In this document: positions 43,585 to 55,740 of the stretch, in pieces
Layout of the letters: each line of letters begins with the position of its first letter
Position numbering within the stretch: position 1 is the first letter of the stretch
Source: Takakia lepidozioides
Lineage: Eukaryota; Streptophyta; Takakiopsida; Takakiales; Takakiaceae
Direction of reading: 5' to 3'
Assembly (NCBI GenBank): GCA_030704615.1
Contig: CM060734.1
Span: 12,774,001-12,838,000 of the forward strand
Length of the DNA: 64,000 nt
Notes under the pieces: generated by a model
Seen by the model: only the letters and a program-made list of their open reading frames with translations
Database searches by the model: none
What the model was told of the DNA's origin: nothing
Translations under genes and position numbers: made by a program

Positions 43585-45548
43585 TTAAGAGGGGAGAGAG
43601 AGATACTTCCCAACACAAGCGCCGTTTCGAAAAGTAAAAGCCAGAGGAGGGAAAGAGGCGATGCATTCACAACATTGTCTCCCGCCTGTGAGAAGAGACA
43701 AAACGCCGCCATTGCGCATCCCCAGGAGCTCGTCCAGCATGGGTACGACCTGAGTGCGCTCTAAGGGAGAGGGGGTAGCCTTATTGAGAAAGAGGTGTTG
43801 CCTCATTGTCTCCTGGAAAGATGTAGGTTCTGATTTGAGCAAGAAGGGTCTGAATTTATTCCATGCTGACCATATTGAAATCCAAAGGGGTGAACCTATG
43901 GATTTGTGCCTAAACCCTTGAGTTATCCATCTCATAGAGGGTCTCCATTGGGTGTGACTTAGTGGGGAGCTGAGTGAGATGGCCTGCCCTACTAGTAACT
44001 TCCACCAGCCACCCTCCGGTCTCAGGAACCTTGGTATCCATTTTCCCAAGAGTGCCTTGATTTGAGTTGCTGGATCAAGCACTCCCAGGCCTCCTTTTTT
44101 CTTAGGAAGGCAGATTTGTTGCCAAGAGACCTGTGGTCTCTTGTTCTGGGTGGTCGATTGGGCACCCCAAATGGAGTTTCGGATACACTCTTAACCTCCT
44201 CCAGAAATTCAGGGTCAGGCCTCCAGATGGCTGCGAAATACCAGATCGCTGCCTGGAGGATCTGATTTGCAATGAGAGCCCTGTCTGTAATGGTTAGAAA
44301 ATGGGAGCCCCAGTAAGCCAGCTGTCTTTTAAGAGCTGTCAACGTAGGGCCCATTCTCTGCTTGTCTGTGAGGTTGATTCCGAAAGTATGGCCCAAGAGA
44401 GTAGTGGGTTCTCCCTCTTTCAGCCAGACCAGTCCAGTGTCATTTCCCTATGTGGGTATTGATCCTATGGTGGATTTGGATATATCCCCAACCAGAAGGG
44501 CTTTGGTTTTAGACCAATTCACTCTGAAGCCAGATACTTTGCAGAATTGCTCTAGCGTTTTTTCCGCTGCCTGAAGTGTAGATGGAGTGGCATCCAACAG
44601 GAAGGTGTCGTCAACAAACTGCATAGAGTCCTTGACTTGGATTGAAATTTGCGCCATGGGGTTCCTTATGTGCAGCCCTTGAATGGCCAAGTTTCTATCA
44701 AACAAGTAACCTAGGGCGTTGGCTACGAAGAGGAACAGAAATGGGGCAAGTGGGCATCCTTGTCTTACCGATCGGTGAAGTTGAAAAGGCTTAGAGAGAT
44801 GACCGTTAACTATGACCCTACTGGTTAAGTGTTGGAGTAGGATCATGACCCAACTACGGAATGCCTGGGGCAGCCCTACCCTAGCCAGAATCTCCAAAAG
44901 AAAGGTCCAGTCTACTTTATCGAATGCCTTCTCAAAGTCCAACAACCAGAGCGCCAGAGCCTGTCCGGACGTTGTGGCAAAGTAGGCTGCCTCATGAGCC
45001 AGCAGTACATTGTCTAAGATGTATCTCCCCTTAATAAACCCTGTCTGACCCGTCCTGATCAGTGTGGGAAGGAGAGGCTGCAGACGGAGAGCCAGAGTTA
45101 TTTTATAGGCCACATTCATGAGAGTAATTGGTCTATAGTTGTTGATGTCAGCCCTGTCTCCCTTTTTGAACAAGAGAGTTATTACCCCTTGGGCCATAGA
45201 GGAAGGCATGCTCCCCACAGATTTAATCCTATTGGCCATAGCACAGAAGTCCTGGGAAATGTGTGGCCACATTGCCTTGTAGAACTCCACTGGCATGCCG
45301 TCAATATCCGGGGCTTCTTTGTTATTCATTTTGTCTAGGGCCTTCCCGAGCTCAAGAAGAGTGAACTCTGCTTCTAGATCTTGAGAAAGATGAGGCTGAA
45401 GTTTAAGGGGCACCGCCGAGAGAACTTCATCCAAATAAGCACGATGTTGGGGTTCCTTCAGATCTGCTTGGAAGAGCTTGGCAAAGTGGGAGAACGCTGC
45501 CCCGCTCATAATCCTAGGGTCGGAGGATTTAGTGCCCTGGTTATCCAT
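43585..45548 (-). pseudogene. LINE (non-LTR retrotransposon) reverse transcriptase, 5'-truncated
   Basis: The frame 45548-44448 (366 residues) carries plant LINE RT blocks: NNKEAPDIDGMPVEFYKAMW, MAQGVITLLFKKGDRADINN, YRPITLMNVAYKITLALRLQ, QTGFIKGRYILDNVLLAHEA, FEKAFDKVDWTFLLEIL, VRQGCPLAPFLFLFVAN and the catalytic MQFVDDTFLLD (FVDD instead of the common FADD). A TAG after GSIPT breaks the frame. The thumb and C-terminus continue at 44396-44022 (INLTDKQRMGPTLTALKRQL) and 44082-43585 (LDPATQIKALLGKWIPRFL). The endonuclease domain is missing upstream, so the copy is 5'-truncated and dead. Confidence 0.9.
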
Positions 45549-46080
45549 GTATAGCTCATGCTACAGGTAATCCTGCTGGCACATGCCCAATGCCAGCATT
45601 TTGAATTAGTACTTGAGGCTGATATGATTCAAGGCTGGTAACAAGTAATATCAGCAAAATCGATGCCTGAAATAGATGACATGCGGCAGTTCTGAATCAG
45701 AATTTATTGAAAGGACAGACTTCGCCCCCACTGAGTTTATACGATTCTTCATATGCAATCGAGGGAAGAGTGCTCTGATCCTCTTGAGATCCCTGAGAAC
45801 CCTGCTGTTCAGCTCCCAGCAATAGTAATTTGCCTACAGCATCAACATCGTATTACCGTCTTCACAATCCATCCCCCTTCTTGAACAAAATGACAGTGAG
45901 GCCCTCCATCCACCGGAGTGGGATCACTTCTCTCTTCCAAACAAGGTTGAACAGCAGAACCAGGGACTCAAGCTCAGGAACATCCACATACAAGTTGATC
46001 ATATCATATTCAATATGGTCGCAGCCACCAGCTTTATAGTTTTCAATTCCTCAATCGCCTGCCCAACTTCCCAAGAAGTG
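45549..46080 (-). pseudogene. Fragment of a second LINE family
   Basis: On minus near 46070-45880 the frame reads NLVWKREVIPLRWMEGLTVI then LFKKGDG, a second RT segment (the conserved block before NYRPI) different in sequence from the LINE at 43.6-45.5 kb. It ends in a stop, and the downstream DNA to 45549 is not recognisable. Confidence 0.55.
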
Positions 46081-46173
46081 AACAATGAGTTTGAGGTGAC
46101 CCAGTCGCATAACGATCTGCGCCATGACCTAGGTAGCTATAGTATCTTGAACTTTTAAGGTCCCTGTTCTCAC

Positions 46174-49100
46174 CTGAGCAATACCCTCGAGCTGAAGCCA
46201 GGAATTTTGCTAGTCAATTGTTGGCATTGCATGTCAAGCTCAGTCTTCAATCTCATTTTCTCCTCTTCTTTGGCTTCAACCTCCAAGTTAACGCTGCGTA
46301 ACTGTTCTAGCCCCAATATTCCCACATAAACATCTGTCAGTAAATGGAACAAGAACTTTCCATGTTCGTGCCATGTTTGTCTTTGGTTTTGGTTTTGGTT
46401 TTGGTTTCTATGGTTCTATAGTTTGATTGTTTTGTGTTGGACCTTTGTGCCTGCCACAATGTGATAAAAAAATTTCGGTCATTTGTGTTTGGTCCATAAC
46501 AAAAAGATGACTTCATTGCCATAAGACTGCATACTGAGTCATGTATATCACAGCCCTTTAATTTCCATTGTTTGATTGCAAAGGTGTGATAAGATATAAA
46601 TTTTTTCTTTTTGTCGAATGCGAAAAAGTGTTGTGTATGTTAGACCATATTTGTTTACACCCTTAGGATCGAACACTAAATAATCCAAAGTTAAACCTTG
46701 GGAACAATGGATAGTTCAAGCGGAAGCCAATTGAATGAGAAATTGGGTTCTGGTAATGATATGTTTCATATTAGATCATATTTGTATTTCTTAAGAAAGA
46801 AAGCTTACGAAACCAGCACTGCACAAAGGTGGAGCACCTTGTAAACTGCCAAATACGTCCACTCCTTAACACAGAATTCCTCTGCCAAGGATGAGCAGCA
46901 GATGTGGAGACATCATACACTGGACACGAGAGAAACACGAAACGATTTGTTGTCTCCACATCTTGCAAGGCAGCTGCGCACCCATCTCTCTGTCTGTGGA
47001 TGCACAGACCATGAAAGCAAAGCACACTACACGACAAATCTTCAAACCGCCTTCGCCGCGTATTTGTTTGAAAAAGTGATCTAATGGATTCGTAAAACAT
47101 TGTCAAATTTTTTTCTTTGTAATTCAAGGAACCTCCCTGGCCGCAAGGTTCCCCCGATTTACGGGAAGTTACTTCCGCTTTCGGAAGGGTCCCCCAATTT
47201 CCGGGAAGTACCTTCCGCGTTTGGAAGGGTCCCCCGATTTGCGGGGCAAGGAGCGGGAAATGAAAAATTTCCCAGTTTTTCACGTTGGGGAAGGGTCGTT
47301 CCCAAGGCCCTTCCTGAATTTGAGAGCACCGGCAACGAGGGCGGAGGTTCCCCCGATTTACGGGAAGTTACTTCCGCTTTCGGAAGGGTCCCCCAATTTC
47401 CGGGAAGTACCTTCCGCGTTTGGAAGGGTCCCCCGATTTGCGGGGCAAGGAGCGGGAAATGAAAAATTTCCCAGTTTTTCACGTTGGGGAAGGGTCGTTC
47501 CCACGGCCCTTCCTGAATTTTTGAGCACCCGGAACTCGGGCTCCGCCCTCGTTGCCGGTGCTCTCAAATTCAGGAAGGGCCTTGGGAACGACCCTTCCCT
47601 AATACGGAAATTGCCATGAAATCCATTTCTTATCTATATATAGTCTAACCTCGCTCGAAACGTGTATTGCATGTGCTCGTGCCGGAGTGGTTAACGGGCA
47701 TGACTCGAAATCATGTGGGCTTTATCCTGCCGAGCACGCCCTTTTTTCTCTCTATCTATGCTTGTTTTTTCTTTTGAACTTCGAATCAGAGATGGTGGCA
47801 GGTCCTTGCAAGTTTTGAGTGTGTTGCTCTCTTTTTGCGCAGAAATGTGAGGGATCGGAGATTCAGAGACGGTACATGGTGATACGCTTGCAGATATTCG
47901 ATATCCCCAAGAGCAGCCTGCAGGTCTTTGCGGGTGGTAGCAAGGTTGTATTGCAATTCATCCACCTGCAATCAAACACTTGAGATCTCCCAACACAAAT
48001 AATGAATACACTTGCAAGAAGCCTGAAGAGAGAGAACGTGGTAGGGTGTTGGATTTTATTGGGAAACTATTCTCCACTCTACAGAGATTCTACAACAGGT
48101 GGATGATACAGCTAGATCAAGAGGCATATCGATGCATATGGAAGGAAGGTATGAACATTGTGAGAACTTTGTGCAATCACCTTCTGCCGGTAGCGCTGGA
48201 TTTCCGTTTCATTAGAAGCGCAGGTAGCTGAGAGATTTGACATTTCCTTCTGAAGAGTGTACGCCTTCGTCTCCTGTATATTAATAGCATATAGGTCTTA
48301 GATAACTGGAGCTAAGACAACATGTCAAGATGTACCTCAAGAGAAAGATGTGCACAGGATTGCATGCAGACAAGGCGAAGGTGGTTATCGGATAGTGGGG
48401 ATTTATTATAGGTTGTTGAAGGAGGTACATGTATCGTGGTAAGAGTCCAGAAATGAATGCATATCAAATTTTGGTCACTTGCTGTGCAGGATAATTAGTG
48501 GGCCACGTACCAAAGCTGAAATGGTTGAGTTGTGTGTCAACTTCGCATCCCTGCATTTTGCATTCGAGATGACACTATTCAGAAGCTGGAGAAGAACCTC
48601 AATAATGCCTACTTAAGTTCGAAGTTACAGGCCGGCAATCGCCAGCAGGCACGGAGACAGGACAGCGAAATAATTAGACCACTGAATTGTCAGAGTGAAG
48701 GCAGAAGCTAAGCTGGTTGGCAGGATAAGTCCTATCCGCAGAGTCCATGTAAAAGTACAACTCAGAATGGAACCAACAATTTATCATGTATGTGTTCCTT
48801 GCAACTGGATGTAGACATATAGTGCTCAGATCTTGGGTGGAGATTTTTTACAGGGCCTCCTGGGTGACGGCAGCAAGAGTTGTTGAGAGATTTGTCTTCT
48901 CCCTATATGCGGTCTGGAGGTTTTCTGTCTCTTGCATTCACAAGCATCAGTCAAGTAATTCGAAGCTCCCGGAATCCCAATTCCTAGACCTGATTTCATA
49001 TCCTTGAGCTGATTTCGAACCCATTCACTATCCATGCAGCAGAAAGTAATGTTCAGGAGGTGCATAACATTGGGGCTCTGAGTAGTCAAATGAGCTGCAC

Positions 49101-52100
49101 TTTAGGCAACTATCCATGTCCCTATCAAGGAAAGCCACTACTAGTAGATATCCAGACAATTTATCGGACTGAGCTTGGTGAATAAGATCAAAAGTACACT
49201 GCATCATGTACGTGAAGACTCTGAAAGTGGACTTCCTGTCTTTTATCGTATATCTGCACAGGCTTATCTACATGTAAGTAAGAAAGCCAAGTGCGGCCCC
49301 GCTGACCCCAGTGCCGGATCCAAATTGGCAATCTGGTCAAAAGAGAAGCCATTTAAGACACGATGTAACCAACATTCTTTCTCTCGGGGATATCAAGAAG
49401 GTTGTGAGACAATTTTTTTGGGTGAATGGTGAAGAAAAGACCATAATGGAGTTTTCGGAGTTCGCAAACTTCAGAGCACCTTGCAAGTCCGCTTTAGCCG
49501 CCCTCTCCTGCAGGCAGCAGCCACCCGAACACGTCTCTTTTTTTTACCTATCAAGGTTGGATCTGAGATCAGCCTTTCTTCTATGAATCTTTTCAAGAAG
49601 CGTTGAACATTGTCCTTTCATTCTGGTATCCCCATTTGGTGTATCATAGCATATATATATGTATATCTCCTGCATTCCCCTTTTCCAAAGGGAAGGGAGT
49701 AGCCCCAGGTGTGATACCATAAGTTACACTTACTTGGGCAAGAGTCTTCCTCTCTTGCATGAATTTGGATTCTAGGGAAATATTGGACTTGCATTCCTCC
49801 AACTTTATGGCAATTTTTGAAGAAGGAATTGGTCCTCATAAGTTTTTCCGAGTGTCATCTTTAGGATAGTCCTGTTTTACACGTGGAGTGGTCTATAAGT
49901 ACTCTCTACACTCACATTATTTACAGCTGTTTGAGTAGCTTCTAGTAAGGCCTCCGTTTCTCGAAGCTTCTCTTTCTCCTGAAGAATCCGTATCTTCTCC
50001 TGAGCAGCTGTTGAGATTTGCTTTTCAAAATTTATTTCCTGCATCAATGTTGATGAATAGTGAGAGATGGTGTCCCGTGTTAAAAATCTTCTCTCACTAA
50101 TACATGAATGGCTCGTTTGCTGGAGATTGTGACTCATCCTTGAAATCTCCAGTGATAAAGCCTTAGATTTTTCAGACGATTTACTTCCAGGCAACGGGTA
50201 AAGAGCATTTGCAGTGTTCAAAAGCCTGATAAGTGAGGAGTGGAATTTATCTAGACACCTGGTGATGGTAAGAGATTGCACCTTATCATGCCAATCAATG
50301 GAGGCATGATTTTGACAGCACTCCTCAATGGTATTCATGTGGTCCATCTGCCCAAATAAGAGAACTAAATACTTGAGAAATATCTTTAATCTAGCTCTGT
50401 CTCTCACCTAGTAACTTCTGAACTCATTCCTTTTTAATGGAACCTTACCTAGCCACAACACTCAAAATGGAGACCTCCCTCTCTCTATCTTTCTTTCCCC
50501 GGCCGTTGTGAAGTATCATTTCATTGCATTTCTTGTTTCTCTCTCAGATGTAAGACTACTTAGGCGACTTCATTACAGGTTTTTTCTATGAGCTTCCCAC
50601 GGACGTTATAAAGCACCATTCCATTTCATTTCTCTTTGATCATCTCAAAGACAAATTGTCTCATTTGAACATGTATGAGAATATATCATTTTTGATGTCT
50701 TGAATGGAATGCCAAAAGCTCTGGGATAACAGAAAGGGCACAATTACAAAACTGCCGAAACTTGTTTTTCACTTAGTTAGACGTATGCATGATTGAACAC
50801 TACATGCTATTTATTGTAGGGGGTTTCTGCAAACGACCATCAATGTTCCAAATCCACTTCATACAATTCAGCTGGGGATTCAGAAGAAAATTAAGCAAGC
50901 ATACCTTCAATCTCTTGGTCTCTGCACTGTGAAGAATTTTCATCTCCTACATTCACGAGACATTGCCTTGATCATGATTTTGACTTCCGTCGATATGGTA
51001 CTCACAGTTAGCCATGAAACCGAGTTGATTTGTATTCGAAAGAATAGGAAATCATGTTCTCTCTATTTCACACTGTCCTTTTTTAAACCTTTTAGTTTAC
51101 TTTGTTATGTGGACTAGGAATGCAGCAAGTGGAAAGACGGCTTAGTCCAAGGAACGTCACAAGCAATGGTAAACACATCAACATACCTCAACAGATTTTG
51201 AATAAGATTCCCTCTCCTTCTTGCAAAGATCCTGCAGTTCCATCTCCCTAGCAAAGTGCTGCTGGGTTGCTGCCGTCACTTCCTTTTGAACCTTTTCAAG
51301 GACTTCGCTGACCTCTCGCTTTCTGAGCATCTTCTCTCTCTCAATCTGCCAAGTAAGGTGCTGGTTATGAATTTATATCTGTCAACAACAACAAATGTGT
51401 TCCTTTTCACTCGGAGAATAAATGTCGAGGTTACAACGCCAACAACGATGGGCAACTTATCCAATGGCATCCGCTGACAGGATAACGCCTGCTAGGAGCT
51501 AGGAGTCCAACAGCACATAGGGGCCGAATTTGAATTTAAGCATTTGATACTTCATGAGGCAGGGTAGTTAGAAGACCTCTTTATGACGGAATTTTATCAA
51601 TTCAAGTTCCTGTCGTCGAAGTGCATCAAGCCCAGGCAACCCAAACAAAAATATCAGTTGCAGAGCATCTCAACTTGACAAGTTTGCTACGCGTTCATGA
51701 GGTGCAAGGAACGACAACTGAGCAACATGGAGAGACACTACAATGTGCTGTCAAGGCTGATCATGTGAACTTCATTTAATAAGCTCATAACACTTCTAAA
51801 GGTGCCAGTTCTTATGGAAAGGAATCTCTGCCAAAGACAGACTGCCAAAGACCAGAGTGTGAAGAAAGGAAGAACTTTATAACTTCCAAAGAGGCCACAA
51901 GGGCGGCTAAACAAACCATGAACTACGTCAGAAAAAGACTGCAATAGGGCGAGCGGGTTTGTCAACCACCTGTGTTTTTCCAGTCAGTTCACCCTTTAGT
52001 CTCTCCACGTCCCTAGAGACCCACACATGACCAGAGTAGACCTACAGAACGTCAAAGCCGCTCAACACAGCTGTGTCATTGTGCCGCGCCCATGCCCAGG

Positions 52101-53811
52101 GCTGCATCCATCCCATTATCACGGGGGCTGTGGCTAGAGTTAAATGTTCATGTACGGGACGATTGATCCACTAGGAGGCACACGTACTTGTAATGGAAAG
52201 TAAGGATAACGTCCATTGGAGCTGAAATAGCTTATGGAGAGCTTTTGGAACAAAAGAAAAGAAAAGAAACAGAAGAGGGAGCCTGACGAAAGAGATAACA
52301 GATAACTGAGAAGAACATGCGCAAAGGCTCCACAAAACCTGAACTACACAGAACCTCCAGTACAAAACCTCTAATCAACAGCAATTATTGTAACAGTCTA
52401 TATGCCTATCGCATGCGTCTTTAGTTGGGTTCAATCAAGACGAAAAGTGACCTCGCAATTGCCTCCAATTGCTTTGTTGCATACTCCTGATAAACTTCGT
52501 GGGAGTCTCGAAGGGAATCCTCACGTTGTTTCGCTTTCTGCAGCCGATGTTCAATGTACACAGCAAAGTTGATAGCTAAACTAGGATACTGAGACATCAA
52601 TCTATGGTTGGTGTAGAAGATGCACTGTCCTTATGGAAATTTTACAAAGCAGAAAGACAGACATTCGTGATTGGAATAGATTTCTATCTAGAAGACTTAT
52701 AAATCCAAATTATGTATGTGAAATGTACAAGCGGTGATGATTAAAGAGGCAATGGAATGTGACTTCCTACCAATTCAACAGAAGTGAGCTCCTTCTGAAA
52801 TGCTTGCCTCTCCTCTTCATGCTGACTCGCCATGGCCTTTATCATAAGGAATCCAACAACATCATTTGAACAAGTCTTGGTTAGTTCAATCACATTGGAT
52901 GTTTGTATGCAATTAGGAACACAGTCCATGGCTCTCCTCCAGCTTACCCTAGTTTGGAGATCCATTACTTGAATGGGGATCTCAATGTGGGTCGTATTGC
53001 CCTAATCAGAACTTTTAAACCTCCAATGGTGTTGCAATTGTAAGCGGGACATGGTCCTGTGGGACCTTCGTAAGAACCATTCACTTACCTGTTTCGTTAT
53101 TTTTCTCTCTGAAGTCCAGCCATGAAATTGTAGAACATCAAGAATTTAAAGCATCACCTCAAGGGCCTCACAAATGTGGCCTTCTTGGATATCAATTGCA
53201 TGGCATCCTTGAAAGGTTTAACGCGACTGGCTGTTTCCTTCAATATATCTTGGATTTCACTCTCGTGCTCCCTGGGGCTCTGCAGAAGATTTGGGCCCGA
53301 AAGATCACCCAGGTCAGAAAATGAATGCATACACTTCAAGAGACGCTTCTCTAGAGCTGTTTCTGACCTAACATAGGATAATTTTCAGGGAAACGCTGGG
53401 AGGTCTAGGGAAATGAAGCATAATGACACACACTGTATCTCTATGTCACTGCTTTCCAAATAATGCAGAATTCATCCCAAATTTCAGAAGTCACTAGTGT
53501 CTGCAAGTATATCCAGGCTGATTGCTGGGTTAGGCACAACAGGAGAAACAATGTATGGCTGCAATTGAATCCAAAGGTCCTTGCTTGCTACTTCCTCTGC
53601 AGTTTTTCGGGGGACAGGTAAGAACCTCCTTCAAGCCCTCCGATCTGTCCGCTTGCTGCTCAGAAGCAACGTGTGCGAAATGGTGAAGGAGGCGGTTGAG
53701 CTGCGACAGCTGGTTTCCCATTCGCTCTTCCAAACACTCCCATCCCTGCCATGCTTCTTGGCTCGTCATGCTCAAGATTGCGTACGTCGGAGATTGGATT
53801 TCTGAGACCAA
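46174..53811 (-). CDS. Host gene encoding a long coiled-coil protein (16 or more short exons)
   Basis: Minus-strand coiled-coil exons with GT/AG borders occur in order: ~53811-53631 (MTSQEAWQGWECLEERMGNQ), 53370-53163 (ALEKRLLKCMHSF..., REHESEIQDILKETASRVK), ~52870-52771 (EEERQAFQKELTSVEL), 52541-52453 (KAKQREDSLRDSHEVYQEY), 52020-51969 (DVERLKGELTGKTQ), 51343-51189 (IEREKMLRKREVSEVLEKVQ), ~50930-50907, 50350-49921 (EKIRILQEKEKLRETEALLE), 49806-49735 (LEECKSNISLESKFMQERKT), 49507-49445 (ERAAKADLQGALKFANSE), 48922-48862, 48277-48185 (ETKAYTLQKEMSNLSATCAS), 47968-47893 (VDELQYNLATTRKDLQAALG), 46312-46174 (EQLRSVNLEVEAKEEEKMRL). Most introns look phase 0 and no stops interrupt the exons, so this is the best candidate for a living host gene here. 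The family is not recognised; a structural or motility-type coiled-coil protein is possible. Both gene ends are uncertain. Confidence 0.6.
46376..46410 (+). repeat. (GGTTTT)n microsatellite
   Basis: Five consecutive GGTTTT-like hexamers lie in an intron of the coiled-coil gene. Confidence 0.85.
47147..47604. repeat. Recent 199-bp direct duplication plus inverted copy
   Basis: The 175-base block from GGTTCCCCCGATTTACGGG to CCTTCCTGAATTT occurs at 47147-47321 and again at 47346-47520 with almost no differences. It has internal GGGTCCCCC(A/G)ATTT subrepeats. The segment 47283-47345 recurs inverted at 47541-47604 (GCTCCGCCCTCGTTGCCGGT). The block lies inside an intron of the coiled-coil gene and could form a large hairpin. 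Open frames on both strands are repeat artefacts. Confidence 0.9.
47673..47737 (+). pseudogene. tRNA-Ser(CGA) relic lacking the T arm
   Basis: The acceptor strands GTGCTCG (47673-47679) and CGAGCAC (47731-47737) pair perfectly. GCCGGAGTGGTTAACGGG is a typical tRNA-Ser A box/D arm. CATGA-CTCGAAA-TCATG is a perfect anticodon arm with anticodon CGA at 47706-47708. After the variable-arm start TGGGCTTT, the sequence jumps to ATCCTGC, the 3' side of a T arm. About 16 bases with the B box (GGTTCGA) are missing. A T-run (47741 on) follows as a Pol III terminator. It is therefore a deletion pseudogene, or a template needing an external B box. Confidence 0.8.
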
Positions 53812-54303
53812 TTCACATGCGGAACGTCCTCTTAATAAGTAAGATGCAAAACAGTACCAGGTGATTTCAAATGATGAACATTATGTTAACAGGTGCCTCC
53901 AACTGCTGATGGTAGCTCATTCCCCCCTTGCGATTCCATCGTACGTGACTGGACTAGTGCGGATGATGTAGCCATATGTTAGTCCAAGCGCTATATTGTG
54001 ATCTGGTTTCATGATCAAGAGCCCGGGGCCCATGAGAGGATTAAAAACATGGAGAAGTCCTCGTGATTGATGCAGCTTGGTTATTGATTGTTCCGGCATG
54101 GGGTGAACGGTATTGAGTTTCTCGGCTGGATCACAAGGGTTATTAGGCGATCTACTTCCCTAGGCACGGCTATCAAATCTCAAGCAATTGCAGCACAAAC
54201 CGTTTTTGGCACACTTGCTCAAGTGCTTATGCTTCTCTTGATCTAAATGACACTAGAGCACAGTGAAGCCATCAAGAGCACGACCCACGAAAGCGAGCCT
54301 CGC

Positions 54304-54305
<2 letters not shown>

Positions 54306-54335
<30 letters not shown>
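54306..54335 (+). repeat. (GA)n microsatellite
   Basis: About 14 GA dinucleotides upstream of the coiled-coil gene. Confidence 0.95.
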
Positions 54336-54338
<3 letters not shown>

Positions 54339-54608
54339 ATGCAGAGCAAAAGCAGAAGTCTGAGATTTAAATGCAGAAACGAGTGCCCAGCAGGTGGGAA
54401 GTTAACGGCCAACCGCTTGTCGTCTCGCTGGGACACCCACCGGCTGAATTCCCGGTAAAAACTGCAGCCCTGCTTTTAGGTCGGAGGGCTGGCCGCTGAA
54501 CTCAAACGAAGTTACCCTGCTTCACTAACTTAAACCCTGGATGAATTAGCATGAAAATTGAAAAAGGATGACCTCTGCCCAAGGAAGCCTAAATTATTAG
54601 TATAGGGG

Positions 54609-54711
54609 AAGTCACTGGCCCCAGGTACTTCCGCCTTTTCTGGTTTGCAAACAAGGGCATAGCCCGAGTGAGCAGACCGAGAAAGGCGGAAGTACAGAGG
54701 GACAGTGACTT
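54609..54711. mobile_element. MITE-like hairpin, 36-bp inverted repeats
   Basis: The left arm 54609-54644 (AAGTCACTGGCCCCAGGTAC, then TTCCGCCTTTTCTGGT) is complementary to the right arm 54676-54711 with a few mismatches, leaving a 31-base loop. It is non-coding, about 103 bases. Its sequence is unrelated to the hairpin at 9587-9710. Confidence 0.7.
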
Positions 54712-54744
54712 GTGATTCCAATTTTTTTCTTTTCAGCTTATTTC

Positions 54745-54860
54745 TTTTATTGGCTCCTCCCTATAAAGGAGAGACCACGCATTGGTGCCAAAAATGAGTA
54801 AGATCCTGATATACCTCCACTAGATAATACCTACATGAAGCACATAATCCTCCCCCACTT
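54745..54860 (+). repeat. Diverged copy of the TATTGGCTCCTCCCT repeat
   Basis: TTATTGGCTCCTCCCTATAA...GAGACCACGCATTGGTGCC...AAGATCCTGATATACCT is a diverged copy of the tandem pair at 62.6-63.05 kb, in the same orientation. Confidence 0.75.
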
Positions 54861-55434
54861 AAATGTTTGCTTGAATGTGCCGTGATTGCGACCCATAAAT
54901 GAATCTTACACATGTAAATACTCATATGCTTATATAGGCTTATATATATACATGTTTAGGGCGCGCCGTCAGCCCACCCAATGGCCCTTATTTTTGGGAC
55001 GGGTGGGTGGCGCCACGCAGCAGGGGAAAGAGACGGGTGGCTGGGTGGTTGATTTTATGTATTGGGCCTACGTAAGGGATGTCCCCACAGCCCATTTTTC
55101 TAGCATGCAGCCTTTGCTCTCTCACAACCTGGGTATTGGGGTACGTGCTCTAAGCTTCATCACGGTCAGCAACAATTGATCCATCACAATGACGTAGAGT
55201 TAGAATGAGAGAGGGGCATGGAGGGAGTGAGGATGCCAAGGGAAAGGGCGGGTGTAGGCAGCTCGTAATGGAGCGGCGGTTTCAGGCGCACCTTAAGCAA
55301 GGCGGCTATGAAGCATGGGCATTACTGGACTGAAGCCTGCGCATTGAAGTTGAGCTCTATGGCGGGAAGATGAGGAGCTGCAATGGGAGATGGCGCGGCG
55401 GCCAAAGAGGGATATTTCTTAATATATATATTTT
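54861..55434. other. No supported gene
   Basis: GC-richer DNA with a 97-residue plus frame (54886-55179) that I do not recognise. There is no splice or family evidence. Confidence 0.35.
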
Positions 55435-55740
55435 TTTCTTTTTCTTTTTTTTTATAAATAAAAAATAAATTGACCGCACAATTAACGGCCGGTTCTTTTA
55501 TTAATTTAAAACACTCATGCAATACTAAGAAAATAGCCTGAGCGTAGCGCGTCGATCGATTTGACGATGATCCTTTTAAAAATAAAATGAAAATTAAAAT
55601 AAGATAAATATTTCAAAAACTTATGCAATGTGAGAATACAGGACGTGCGCGTCCTAGTCGGAGGTTGATTTTTTTTTTTAATATAATTTTTTTATAAAAA
55701 TAAAATAAAGTGACAGCACAATTGACGGCCGATTCTTTTT
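55435..55740. repeat. Dispersed copy of the ~250-bp repeat of 8.0-8.9 kb
   Basis: It contains AGCCTGAGCGTAGCGCGTC, GAGAATACAGGACGTGCGCG and CACAATTGACGGCCG in the same order as the 8.0-8.9 kb array. Confidence 0.8.

Noticed and set aside
47673-47737. Functional tRNA-Ser gene
   Set aside because: The T arm and B box are missing, so it cannot fold or be transcribed as a normal tRNA.
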